The notes under the pieces: model-generated
Seen by the model: the letters and a program-made list of their open reading frames with translations, nothing else
Told to the model about the DNA's origin: nothing
Database searches by the model: none
Part shown: in pieces, positions 1-8,240 of the stretch
Layout of the letters: every line of letters starts with the position of its first letter
Position numbering within the stretch: the stretch's first letter is position 1
Position numbers and translations under genes: made by a program
Source of the DNA: Streptomyces sp. NBC_01214
Lineage (GTDB): Bacteria; Actinomycetota; Actinomycetes; Streptomycetales; Streptomycetaceae
NCBI RefSeq assembly: GCF_026340975.1
Contig: NZ_JAPEOS010000001.1
Span: 1,634,501-1,698,500 of the forward strand
DNA: 64,000 nt
Reading direction: 5' to 3'

Positions 1-73
1 GAACCTGATCCACGCCTCGGACTCGGAGGAGTCCGCCGAGCGTGAGCTGAAGCTGTTCTTCCCGGCGCTCTGA
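1..73 (+). CDS. ndk: Nucleoside diphosphate kinase, C-terminal end only
   Basis: The window opens inside this gene; only the last 23 residues (NLIHASDSEESAEREL then KLFFPAL) and the stop at 71-73 are present. The HASDSEESAERE tail ending in FFP is the typical C-terminus of nucleoside diphosphate kinase, which makes NTPs from NDPs using ATP through a phospho-histidine. The catalytic His lies upstream of the window and cannot be checked. A perfect 12-bp hairpin at 119-147 follows, so transcription probably ends before mreB. Confidence 0.8.
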   Translation, partial: NLIHASDSEESAERELKLFFPAL

Positions 74-118
74 GCACTCTTTCCTGACGGAACATCAGCC
101 GAATAGCGCTCATGACCT

Positions 119-147
119 GGGGCGACCGAAGTAATTTCGGTCGCCCC
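119..147 (+). terminator. Terminator after ndk
   Basis: Perfect 12-bp stem (119-130 with 136-147) around the loop GTAAT, 45 nt after the ndk stop. No long T run follows, as is usual in Streptomyces. The rest of the gap, 148-369, holds no gene I can support; it probably contains the mreB promoter and leader. A TACGAT at 270-275 is a possible -10, but I see no matching -35. Confidence 0.75.
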
Positions 148-369
148 ACGGTATTTCCGGGGCGCAGCGGGAACGCCTGGGCAGGACACGTCGTCACCAC
201 TGAGGGGGCGGCTATCCATTCCGGCGGGATTGCCGGAGTCCCGTCGCGCGGTCTTCGTACTTGCGGCACTACGATGGGGCCTCCACCCACACACCCACCT
301 CGCCGACCTGACAGCAGCCGCTATCAACTGGAAGGCCAGACGCTCCTCATGGGGAACAAGGGGAACAAA

Positions 370-1389
370 ATGTCGTTCATCGGCCGTGACATGGCGATCG
401 ACCTCGGGACCGCCAACACGCTGGTGTACGTGAGGGGCCGGGGGATCGTCCTGAACGAGCCGTCCGTGGTCGCCATCAACACGAACACCGGTGGCATCCT
501 GGCGGTCGGCTCGGAGGCGAAGAAGATGATCGGGCGCACGCCCGGCAACATCGTCGCCGTACGGCCCCTCAAGGACGGCGTCATCGCCGACTTCGAGATC
601 ACCGAGCGCATGCTCCGGTACTTCATCCTTAAGATCCACAAGCGCCGCTACCTGGCCCGCCCGCGCGTGGTGGTCTGCGTTCCCTCCGGCATCACGGGAG
701 TGGAGCGACGCGCCGTCATCGAGGCGTCCACGCAGGCCGGCGCCCGCCAGGTGCACATCATCGAAGAGCCCATGGCCGCCGCCATCGGCTCGGGCCTGCC
801 CGTCCACGAGGCCACCGGCAACATGGTCGTGGACATCGGCGGCGGCACCACGGAGGTCGCCGTCATCTCCCTCGGCGGAATCGTCACGGCACAGTCCATC
901 CGGGTGGCCGGCGACGAGCTCGACAACGCGATCATCCAGCACATCAAGAAGGAGTACTCGCTCCTCCTCGGTGAGCGCACCGCCGAGCAGATCAAGATCA
1001 CCATCGGGTCGGCGTACGACCTCGACAAGGACGAGCACACCGAGATCCGCGGTCGTGACCTCGTCTCCGGCCTGCCCAAGACGGTCGTCATCTCGGCCGC
1101 CGAGGTGCGCAAGGCCATCGAAGAGCCGGTCAACTCCATCGTCGACGCGGTCAAGACCACGCTCGACAAGTGCCCGCCGGAACTCTCCGGCGACATCATG
1201 GACCGTGGCATCGTCCTGACCGGCGGCGGCGCGCTGCTGCGCGGCCTCGACGAGCGGCTGCGCCGGGAGACCGGCATGCCGATCCACATCGCGGAGGACC
1301 CGCTCGACTCGGTCGCGCTCGGCTCCGGCAAGTGCGTCGAGGAGTTCGAGGCCCTCCAGCAGGTCCTGGACGCCCAGCCCCGTCGCTGA
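370..1389 (+). CDS. mreB: Rod shape-determining protein MreB (actin-like)
   Basis: This is the bacterial actin homologue, a membrane-bound ATP-dependent filament that organises peptidoglycan synthesis. In Streptomyces it acts mainly in spore wall assembly. The 339-aa product has the actin-fold nucleotide motifs in order: [10 protein letters not shown] near the N-terminus (phosphate 1), [13 protein letters not shown] mid-protein (phosphate 2) and [10 protein letters not shown] near the C-terminus (adenosine). I chose ATG 370 because AAGGGGA at 358-364 is a good ribosome binding site 5 nt upstream. An in-frame ATG at 349 (7 more residues) is possible but its GGAAGG is 13 nt away. The open frame runs up to 112 but that extension is not MreB-like. 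First gene of mreBCD-mrdA-rodA. Confidence 0.95.
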   Translation: MSFIGRDMAIDLGTANTLVYVRGRGIVLNEPSVVAINTNTGGILAVGSEAKKMIGRTPGNIVAVRPLKDGVIADFEITERMLRYFILKIHKRRYLARPRVVVCVPSGITGVERRAVIEASTQAGARQVHIIEEPMAAAIGSGLPVHEATGNMVVDIGGGTTEVAVISLGGIVTAQSIRVAGDELDNAIIQHIKKEYSLLLGERTAEQIKITIGSAYDLDKDEHTEIRGRDLVSGLPKTVVISAAEVRKAIEEPVNSIVDAVKTTLDKCPPELSGDIMDRGIVLTGGGALLRGLDERLRRETGMPIHIAEDPLDSVALGSGKCVEEFEALQQVLDAQPRR

Positions 1390-1394
1390 CAGAT

Positions 1395-1472
1395 GCCCCT
1401 CCTTGCCGGAGGGGCCATGCGGAACACACAAGGATCCGCCGTACGGGTGCTACCGGGCCCGTGCGGCGGATC
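1395..1472 (+). promoter_or_regulatory. Two strong hairpins between mreB and mreC
   Basis: Two inverted repeats sit in the 135-nt mreB-mreC gap. The first is a perfect 8-bp stem (1395-1402/1408-1415) with loop TTGCC. The second is a 15-bp stem (1433-1447/1458-1472) with one G-U pair and a 10-nt loop. Neither has a T run. They could be a partial terminator or processing/stability element that lets mreB be expressed at a higher level than mreCD; that role is inference. Confidence 0.6.
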
Positions 1473-1524
1473 GTTGATATACAGGCAAAAGAGAAATCCG
1501 ACGAGGAAGGCACGGCCGCCGCAC

Positions 1525-2472
1525 GTGAGGGACACACGAGAAAGCCGGCTGCTCCTGGTGCTCCTGATCGCCATCGCGTTCGCATTGATCACGGTGGACA
1601 TCAGGGCAGGCGAGGAGTCGCCGGTCGACGGTGCCCGGCAGGCCGCCGCAGCGGTCTTCGGCCCGGTCGAGGAAGGTGTGGCGACCGCGGTCGACCCGGT
1701 CGCCAACGCCATAGGGGCGGTACGGGACTCCGGCGAGCGCCACAACCGCATCGCCACGCTGGAGCGCGAGAACGCGGCGCTGAAGGCCAAGCTGGGCAGC
1801 GAGGACCAGACCCGCAGCCGCATCCACGAGCTCGACGAGATGCTCAAGCGGGCCGGTGCCGGGCAGTACGGCATCAAGGGCGCCGAGGTCATCGCCATAG
1901 GAGCGGCCCAGGGCTTCTCGTGGACCGTCACCATCGACGCCGGCAGCAAGGACGGCATCGAACGCGACATGACCGTCCTCAACGGGGACGGACTCGTCGG
2001 ACGGGTCAGCACCGTCGGTCCCGACACCGCCACCGTCGTCCTCGCCAACGACCCCGACTTCACCGTCGGCACCCGGCTGGAGAAGACCGGTGAACTGGGC
2101 TTCGCCACCGGCCAGGGCGACCGCGCCCTGTCCGTCCAGATGCTCAACGGCAAGGCCAAGGTCAACCCCGGCGACCGGCTCGTCACCTTCGGCTCGCGCG
2201 GCAACAAGCCCTTCGTGCCCGGCGTGCCGATCGGCGAGGTGGTCAAGGTCGACCCCTCGCGCGGCGACCTGACCCGCACCGTCTGGGTGCGTCCGTTCGT
2301 CGGCTTCTCGCGCCTGGACATCGTCGGCGTCGTGGTGATGCCGCCGCGCGAGGACCCCCGCGACGCGGTCCTGCCGCCCAAGCCCGAGGCCCCCAAGCCC
2401 ACCCCGACGGTCACCGTCACGGTCACCCCGTCCGGGTCCGCCGGCGCCCCCGCCAAGCCGGCCGACGACTAG
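1525..2472 (+). CDS. mreC: Rod shape-determining protein MreC
   Basis: MreC is a periplasmic-facing scaffold that links MreB to PBP2/RodA. The 315-aa product starts with a short cytoplasmic tail, one membrane helix (LLLVLLIAIAFALITV, about residues 8-24), a coiled coil (IATLERENAALKAKL region), then the beta-rich MreC domain (GFSWTVTIDAGSKDGI, VGRVSTVGPDTATVVLANDP). The C-terminus is a Pro/Thr/Val-rich tail. The frame is open from 1393, but GTG 1525 puts RDTRESRLLLVL at the N-terminus, as in the Streptomyces proteins I remember; GAGGAAGG at 1503-1510 is upstream. mreD follows 13 nt later. Confidence 0.92.
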   Translation: MRDTRESRLLLVLLIAIAFALITVDIRAGEESPVDGARQAAAAVFGPVEEGVATAVDPVANAIGAVRDSGERHNRIATLERENAALKAKLGSEDQTRSRIHELDEMLKRAGAGQYGIKGAEVIAIGAAQGFSWTVTIDAGSKDGIERDMTVLNGDGLVGRVSTVGPDTATVVLANDPDFTVGTRLEKTGELGFATGQGDRALSVQMLNGKAKVNPGDRLVTFGSRGNKPFVPGVPIGEVVKVDPSRGDLTRTVWVRPFVGFSRLDIVGVVVMPPREDPRDAVLPPKPEAPKPTPTVTVTVTPSGSAGAPAKPADD

Positions 2473-2485
2473 GAGCAGACCACGC

Positions 2486-3193
2486 ATGCGTTTCAACCGG
2501 ATCCTGCTCTCGGCCACCCTCATCGTGGTCGCGCTCGTCATCCAGGTCACCGTCCTGGGTCGACTCCAACTGCCGGGCGCCGTGCCCGACCTGCTGCTCC
2601 TCACGGTCGTCTCGCTCGCACTCGTGTACGGGCACGTCAGCGGGGCGCTCATCGGCTTCGCCGCCGGTCTCCTCGCCGACCTGGCCCCGCCCGCCGACCA
2701 CGCCGCCGGGCGGTACGCGCTGGTGCTGTGCGTCATCGGCTACGTCGCCGGGCTGACCCGCCCCGACGGCGGCCGGTTCCGTTCCGCCTGGGGCCCGATG
2801 CTCACCGTCGTCGCCGCCGCGATCGGCTCCACCCTGCTCTACGCGGGCGTGGGCGCCCTCGTCGGCGACACCGCCGCCCGCCACGTCGGTCTGACCGGTC
2901 TGCTGTTCACCGCGACCCTCTACGACCTGCTGCTCGCGCCGTTCACCGTGCCGTTCATCATGGCCCTCGCCCGGCGCGCCGAGAACGACCCGATGGCCGT
3001 CGAGGCCGGCGGCGGCCCCGCCAACAAGGCCGCCGACGTCTCCGCCGGCTGGCTGGCCGGCGGAACGGGCCTGCGCATCGGCAGCCAGCGCGGCGGCCTG
3101 CGCCTGAAGACCGCCCGCTCGCGGGCCAACAAAGCCGTCCGTATAAAGGGGGTCAAGGCGGTCAAGGGTGTGAAGAGCGTCAAAAAGCTGTGA
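2486..3193 (+). CDS. mreD: Rod shape-determining protein MreD
   Basis: Integral membrane partner of MreC in the elongation/spore wall complex. The 235-aa product is strongly hydrophobic over residues 1-170, with about five membrane segments (ILLSATLIVVALVIQVTVL, LLLLTVVSLALVYG and others). It then has a cytoplasmic tail that becomes very basic at the end (KAVRIKGVKAVKGVKSVKKL). MreD proteins are usually about 160-180 aa, so the Gly/Lys-rich tail is an extension. AGGAG lies 10 nt before the ATG. It is 13 nt from both mreC and mrdA, which supports one transcript. Confidence 0.88.
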   Translation: MRFNRILLSATLIVVALVIQVTVLGRLQLPGAVPDLLLLTVVSLALVYGHVSGALIGFAAGLLADLAPPADHAAGRYALVLCVIGYVAGLTRPDGGRFRSAWGPMLTVVAAAIGSTLLYAGVGALVGDTAARHVGLTGLLFTATLYDLLLAPFTVPFIMALARRAENDPMAVEAGGGPANKAADVSAGWLAGGTGLRIGSQRGGLRLKTARSRANKAVRIKGVKAVKGVKSVKKL

Positions 3194-3206
3194 GGGAGGA
3201 GCAGTC

Positions 3207-5387
3207 GTGACCAACGTTCCGGAGACCGGCCGAACCTCCCGGGTGCAGATCAGGCTCGTCATGATCCAGGTGCTGGTGCTCTCGATGCTGCTCACCCTCG
3301 GCGGGCGGCTCTGGTACCTCCAGATCCGCAACGGCGACGAGTACTACCACGAGGCGAAGAGCAACCACGTCCAGCGGGTCGTCCAGCCCGCCGTGCGCGG
3401 CTCGATCCTCGACGCCCGCGGGGTCCCGCTCGCCGACAACGAGACCCGCCTCGTCGTCTCCGCCAGCCGCACCGCGCTGATGAAGATGAAGGACAAGGGC
3501 AAGGGCGTCATGACCCGCCTCGCCGACGTCCTGGACATGACCCCCAAGGAGGTCATGGACAAGGTCCGGCTCTGCGACTCCCAGACCCCCGCGCCCTGCT
3601 GGAACGGCTCCCCCTACCAGCCGATCCCGGTCACCCTCGAAGCCACCACGCAGCAGGCGTTGCAGCTGCGCGAACGCCCGGAGGACTTCCCCGGCATCAC
3701 CGCCGAACCCACCGCCGTCCGCCGCTACCCGGCCCCCGGCGGGGCCCGTACCGCACAGGTGCTCGGCTACCTCTCGCCGGTCACCGACGAGGAGATCCAA
3801 AAGGCCAAGGACTCGGACTCGCCGCACCTGCGTTCCGACCAGGTCGGGCGCTCCGGCATCGAACGCACCTACGACCGGCAGCTGCGCGGCAAGGCGGAGG
3901 TCACCTCGTACGAGGTCGACAACCTCGGCCGGGTCATGGGCCAGACCAAGTCCGACCCGGGCGTGGCCGGATCCACCCTCGTCACCAGCATCGACGCCCG
4001 GGTCCAAGCCGTCGCCGAGTACGAGCTCCAGGACGCGATGAAGGTCGTCCGCAACGAGACCGACAACATCACCGGCCGCAAGTACGAAGCCGACTCCGGA
4101 GCCGTCGTCGTCATGGAGGCCAAGACCGGCCGCATCGTCGCGATGGCCTCCCAGCCCGACTACGACCCCAACACCTGGGTCGGCGGCATCTCCGGCAAGG
4201 ACTACGCCAAGCTCACCAGCAAGGGCTCCAACTACCCGCTGCTCAACCGGGGCATCCAGGGCATGGCCCCCGCGGGCTCCATCTTCAAGGTGGTCTCCGC
4301 GAGCGCGGCCGTCCGGGCCGGCTACAAGTTCGACGACAAGTACAACTGCAGCAGCTCCTACAGCCTCGGCGGCCGGAGCTTCGCGAACTTCGAGTCCAAG
4401 GGGCACGGTCCCATCACCCTCGGGGACGCCCTCAAGTTCTCCTGCAACACCGTCTTCTACGCCCTGGGCCACAAGGAGTGGCAGCGCGACGGCGGCCTCA
4501 GCCCCAAGAGGGACGCCCACGACTGGTTCTACCGGACCGCCCGGGAGTTCGGACTCGGCTCCGAAACCGGGATCGACCTGCCGAACGAGGTCACCGGCCG
4601 GATCCCCGACCGGAAGTGGAAGCAGAACTTCTGGAAGGCCAACAAGAACGCCTGGTGCAAGCAGGGCAAGCGGGGCGGCACCTACGTCGAGCAGATCGCC
4701 TACGAGAGCTGCCTCGAAGGCAACCAGTTGAAGGCCTACGACAGCATCAACTTCGCCATCGGCCAAGGCGACGTCCTCGTCACCCCCATCCAGATGGCCA
4801 CCGCGTACTCCGCCATCAGCAACGGGGGCACCCTCTACAACCCCACCGTCGGCAAGGCCGTGATCAGCCCCGACGGCAAGCACATCGAGATGATCAAGCC
4901 CCAGTCGCACGGCAGGCTGCCGATCGACGCCAAGACCATCCGCGACCTCGACGGGGGCCTGCGCTCGGTCGTCGAGCCCGGCGGCACCGCCGCCTGGCGG
5001 TTCGGCGGCTGGCCGATGGACAAGATCCCGATGCACGCCAAGACCGGCACCGCCCAGGTCTACGGCAAGCAGACCACGTCATGGCTGGCGACCTACACCA
5101 AGGACTTCACGATCGTCATGACGATCTCCCAGGGCGGCACCGGCTCCGGCGCCTCCGGCCCCGCCGTCCGCAACCTCTACAACGCCATCTACGGTCTGAC
5201 CATGGACGGGAAGCAGGACCTCAAGAAGGCCCTGCTGCTGGGCCCCGAGGCGAAGCTGCCCCGGATCGAGCCCGACGGCTCCATCATCCCCCCGGAGATC
5301 CGGCCGTACGTGCCGGCGTCCCCGGAGGATCTGGAACCGGCCGTGCTCGCCGGGCCGCCCGCACCGCCCGCGGCTCGCCAGGACTAA
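3207..5387 (+). CDS. mrdA: Penicillin-binding protein 2 (class B transpeptidase)
   Basis: Peptidoglycan DD-transpeptidase that works with RodA. The 726-aa protein has one N-terminal membrane anchor (VLVLSMLLTLGGRLWYL), a PBP dimerisation domain, and a transpeptidase domain with all three active-site motifs: SIFK (nucleophile Ser358), SCN (Ser412) and KTG (Lys612, in HAKTGTAQVYG). A Pro/Ala-rich tail ends the protein. Start is GTG 3207 with GGGAGGA just upstream. It is somewhat longer than the usual 600-650 aa because of inserts near residues 120-150 and 480-510. rodA begins 8 nt after its stop. Confidence 0.95.
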   Translation: MTNVPETGRTSRVQIRLVMIQVLVLSMLLTLGGRLWYLQIRNGDEYYHEAKSNHVQRVVQPAVRGSILDARGVPLADNETRLVVSASRTALMKMKDKGKGVMTRLADVLDMTPKEVMDKVRLCDSQTPAPCWNGSPYQPIPVTLEATTQQALQLRERPEDFPGITAEPTAVRRYPAPGGARTAQVLGYLSPVTDEEIQKAKDSDSPHLRSDQVGRSGIERTYDRQLRGKAEVTSYEVDNLGRVMGQTKSDPGVAGSTLVTSIDARVQAVAEYELQDAMKVVRNETDNITGRKYEADSGAVVVMEAKTGRIVAMASQPDYDPNTWVGGISGKDYAKLTSKGSNYPLLNRGIQGMAPAGSIFKVVSASAAVRAGYKFDDKYNCSSSYSLGGRSFANFESKGHGPITLGDALKFSCNTVFYALGHKEWQRDGGLSPKRDAHDWFYRTAREFGLGSETGIDLPNEVTGRIPDRKWKQNFWKANKNAWCKQGKRGGTYVEQIAYESCLEGNQLKAYDSINFAIGQGDVLVTPIQMATAYSAISNGGTLYNPTVGKAVISPDGKHIEMIKPQSHGRLPIDAKTIRDLDGGLRSVVEPGGTAAWRFGGWPMDKIPMHAKTGTAQVYGKQTTSWLATYTKDFTIVMTISQGGTGSGASGPAVRNLYNAIYGLTMDGKQDLKKALLLGPEAKLPRIEPDGSIIPPEIRPYVPASPEDLEPAVLAGPPAPPAARQD

Positions 5388-5395
5388 GGGAAGAC

Positions 5396-6595
5396 ATGCA
5401 GACCGCCAACAAGTTCTCCGTCTCCCGGTACGCGCCCGAGCGCGGGGCGATGGCCAAGCTCACCGCCCGCGACTCGGTGGTGCGCCGGCTCGACTGGCCG
5501 ATACTCCTCTCCGCGACCGCCCTCTCCTGCATCGGCGCCCTGCTGGTGTGGTCGGCGACCCGCAACAGGACCGCGCTGAACCAGGGGGACCCGTACTACT
5601 TCCTTGCCCGGCACGCCCTGAACACCGGCATCGGCCTCGTGCTGATGATCGGCACGATCTGGCTCGGCCACCGCACCCTGCGCGGCGCCGTGCCGATCCT
5701 CTACGGGCTCTCCCTGCTGCTGATCCTCGCCGTACTGACCCCGCTCGGCGCCACCATCAACGGCGCCCACGCATGGATCGTCATCGGCGGCGGATTCTCC
5801 CTCCAGCCGTCCGAGTTCGTGAAGATCACGATCATCCTGGTGATGGCGATGCTGCTGGCCACCCGGGTGGACGCGGGCGACCTCGCCCACCCCGACCACC
5901 GCACGGTCGTCAAGTCGCTCTGCCTGGCCGCGGCCCCGATGGGCATCGTCATGCTGATGCCCGACCTCGGCTCCGTGATGGTCATGATCGTGATCGTGCT
6001 CGGCGTGCTGCTGGCCTCCGGCGCCTCCAACCGCTGGGTGATCGGCCTGCTCGGCGCCGGCGCGAGCGGTGCCGTCCTGATATGGCAGCTCGGCGTCCTC
6101 GACGAGTACCAGATCAACCGCTTCGCGGCCTTCGCCAACCCCGAGCTCGACCCGGCGGGCGTCGGCTACAACACCAACCAGGCGCGCATCGCGATCGGCT
6201 CCGGCGGTCTGACCGGCTCCGGGCTCTTCAAGGGCTCGCAGACCACCGGCCAGTTCGTGCCCGAGCAGCAGACCGACTTCGTCTTCACCGTGGCGGGGGA
6301 GGAGCTCGGCTTCGTCGGGGCCGGACTGATCCTGCTGCTGCTCGGCGTCATCCTGTGGCGGGCCTGCATGATCGCCCGGGAGACCACCGAGCTGTACGGG
6401 ACGATCGTGTGCGCCGGGATCATCGCCTGGTTCGCCTTCCAGTCCTTCGAGAACATCGGGATGACCCTCGGGATCATGCCGGTGGCCGGGCTCCCCCTAC
6501 CGTTCGTCTCGTACGGAGGATCATCGATGTTCGCGGTGTGGGTGGCGATCGGCCTCCTTCAGTCGATCAAGGTGCAGCGGCCATTGTCAGCCTGA
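5396..6595 (+). CDS. rodA: RodA/FtsW-type SEDS peptidoglycan glycosyltransferase
   Basis: SEDS-family membrane glycosyltransferase that polymerises lipid II with PBP2 (called Sfr in S. coelicolor, as I recall). The 399-aa product has about ten membrane segments. Family hallmarks are visible: NGAHAWI and LQPSEFVKI, the periplasmic NQARIAIGSGGLTGSGL, FVPEQQTDFVFTVAGEELGF, and the C-terminal PLPFVSYGGSSM. The frame is open from far upstream inside mrdA; ATG 5396 is chosen because AAGGGAAG lies just before it and the product then matches the family length. Last gene of the mre cluster. Confidence 0.94.
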   Translation: MQTANKFSVSRYAPERGAMAKLTARDSVVRRLDWPILLSATALSCIGALLVWSATRNRTALNQGDPYYFLARHALNTGIGLVLMIGTIWLGHRTLRGAVPILYGLSLLLILAVLTPLGATINGAHAWIVIGGGFSLQPSEFVKITIILVMAMLLATRVDAGDLAHPDHRTVVKSLCLAAAPMGIVMLMPDLGSVMVMIVIVLGVLLASGASNRWVIGLLGAGASGAVLIWQLGVLDEYQINRFAAFANPELDPAGVGYNTNQARIAIGSGGLTGSGLFKGSQTTGQFVPEQQTDFVFTVAGEELGFVGAGLILLLLGVILWRACMIARETTELYGTIVCAGIIAWFAFQSFENIGMTLGIMPVAGLPLPFVSYGGSSMFAVWVAIGLLQSIKVQRPLSA

Positions 6596-6644
6596 TGTTC
6601 CGTTCACCCTGCCGACGTGATCCGTTCAGGACTAAGTTCGGTCT

Positions 6645-8165
6645 ATGGCGGACACCAAGCGCGAAATCGAGCGGAAATTCGAGTTCTCCAAGGCCAAATC
6701 TGCCCGGCACGGGGTGCCGGACCTAACGGGCACGGCCGCCATCGCGGCCGTCTCCGACCAGGGCACCGTGGACCTCGACGCCGTCTACTACGACACCCCC
6801 GACCAGCGGCTCGCCGCCGACGGCCTCACCCTGCGGCGCAGAACCGGCGGCGCGGACGAGGGCTGGCACCTCAAACTCCCCGTCTCCCCGGGAGTGCGCG
6901 ACGAGATCGGGGCCGCGCTCAGCGACACGGTCCCGCCCTCCCTCGCCGCCCTCGTCCGCTCCCGCGTCCGCGGCGCCGGGCTCCAGCCGCAGGTCAGACT
7001 CCTCTCCTCGCGCAAGGTCAGCCACCTCCTCGACGCGGGCGGCGCCCTCCTCGCGGAACTGAGCACCGACGCCGTCGTCGCCGAGCGCGGCGAGACCACT
7101 GTCACCTGGACCGAGGTCGAGGTGGAACTCGCCGACGGCGTCGACCCCGAACTGCTCGACGCCGTGGAGAAGACCTTCCGCAAGGCCGGACTCCGGGTCT
7201 CCGACGCCCCCTCGAAGCTCGCCCGGGCCCTCGCCGAAACCGCGGGCGAGCCCCCGGCCCGGCCCGCGGGCGGCGGCCCCGAAGGCACCACGGGCGCGCA
7301 CGTGCTCGCGTACCTGCGCGAACAGCGCGACGCGCTCGTCGCCCAGGACCCGGCCGTGCGCCGCGGGCTGCCGGACTCCGTCCACCAGATGCGGGTCGCC
7401 AGCCGCCGGATCCGCAGCGCCTTCAAGACGTACCGCAAGGTGATCGACCGGGCCGCCACCGACCCGATCGGCGAGGAGCTGCGCTGGCTGGCCGCCGAGC
7501 TCGGCGTCGACCGCGACCAGGAGGTCCTGCTGGAGCGGATCCAGACCCACCTCGGCGAGCTGCCCCGCACCCTCATGATCGGGCCGGTCCGCAGCAGGCT
7601 GCGCGTGTGGAACACTGCCCGCCGCTCCGGCTCGCGACGCCGGGCCCTGGCCGTGCTCGACAGCCCGCGCTACGTGGCCCTGCTGGACTCCCTCGACGCC
7701 GTGCTGGACGCGCCGCCCCTGCTGAAGGGCGCCGCCCGGCCCCCGGAGGCGGTCCTGCCGAAGGCGGTGCTCCGCGACTACGCGCGCCTCGCCGTCCGCG
7801 TCGAGAGCGCCCTCTCGCTCGCCGAGGGCGAGCAGCGCGACCTGGCCCTGCACGACGCCCGCAAGGCGGCCAAGCGCGTCCGGTACGCGGCCGAGTCGGC
7901 CGTGCCCGTACTCGGCGGACCGGCGAAGAACCTGGCCAAGGCGGGGAAGGCGGTGCAGAACCTGCTCGGCGACCACCAGGACAGCGTGGTGGCCCGCGGC
8001 GCCCTGCGCGGCCTCGCCGTCCAGGCGACGGCCGCGGGGGAGTCCGCCTTCACCTGGGGCGTGCTCTACGCGCGCGAGGAGGCCCTGGCGGAGCGGCGCG
8101 AGAGGGAGCTCCCCGACGTCTGGGCGAAGTGCTCCGACCCGGCGCTGCGGGCCGGCCTGGGATGA
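6645..8165 (+). CDS. CYTH and CHAD domain protein
   Basis: A 506-aa two-domain protein. The N-terminal CYTH domain (residues 1-200) shows the EIERKFE (ExExK) signature and alternating charged strands of the triphosphate tunnel fold. The C-terminal CHAD domain (about 215-500) has the conserved His/Arg helices SVHQMRVASRRIRSAFKTYRK and LALHDARKAAKRVRYAAE. CYTH members hydrolyse or bind triphosphate compounds, and CHAD domains bind polyphosphate; the exact substrate here is unknown. ATG 6645 is preceded by TAAGTT (6633-6638) with 6 nt between, which suggests a leaderless transcript. It is separate from the mre operon. Confidence 0.88.
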   Translation: MADTKREIERKFEFSKAKSARHGVPDLTGTAAIAAVSDQGTVDLDAVYYDTPDQRLAADGLTLRRRTGGADEGWHLKLPVSPGVRDEIGAALSDTVPPSLAALVRSRVRGAGLQPQVRLLSSRKVSHLLDAGGALLAELSTDAVVAERGETTVTWTEVEVELADGVDPELLDAVEKTFRKAGLRVSDAPSKLARALAETAGEPPARPAGGGPEGTTGAHVLAYLREQRDALVAQDPAVRRGLPDSVHQMRVASRRIRSAFKTYRKVIDRAATDPIGEELRWLAAELGVDRDQEVLLERIQTHLGELPRTLMIGPVRSRLRVWNTARRSGSRRRALAVLDSPRYVALLDSLDAVLDAPPLLKGAARPPEAVLPKAVLRDYARLAVRVESALSLAEGEQRDLALHDARKAAKRVRYAAESAVPVLGGPAKNLAKAGKAVQNLLGDHQDSVVARGALRGLAVQATAAGESAFTWGVLYAREEALAERRERELPDVWAKCSDPALRAGLG

Positions 8166-8240
8166 TCATGTGGGTGGGGGCGGCTGAGCATCGAGGTACG
8201 CTTGAGAGCTGCCCCCTGCCCGCTTCACGAAAGTCGCGTG

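Noticed and set aside
112..369. N-terminal extension of MreB from GTG/ATG 112
   Set aside because: It would read through the ndk terminator hairpin and encode non-MreB sequence; the [13 protein letters not shown] start has a good ribosome binding site.
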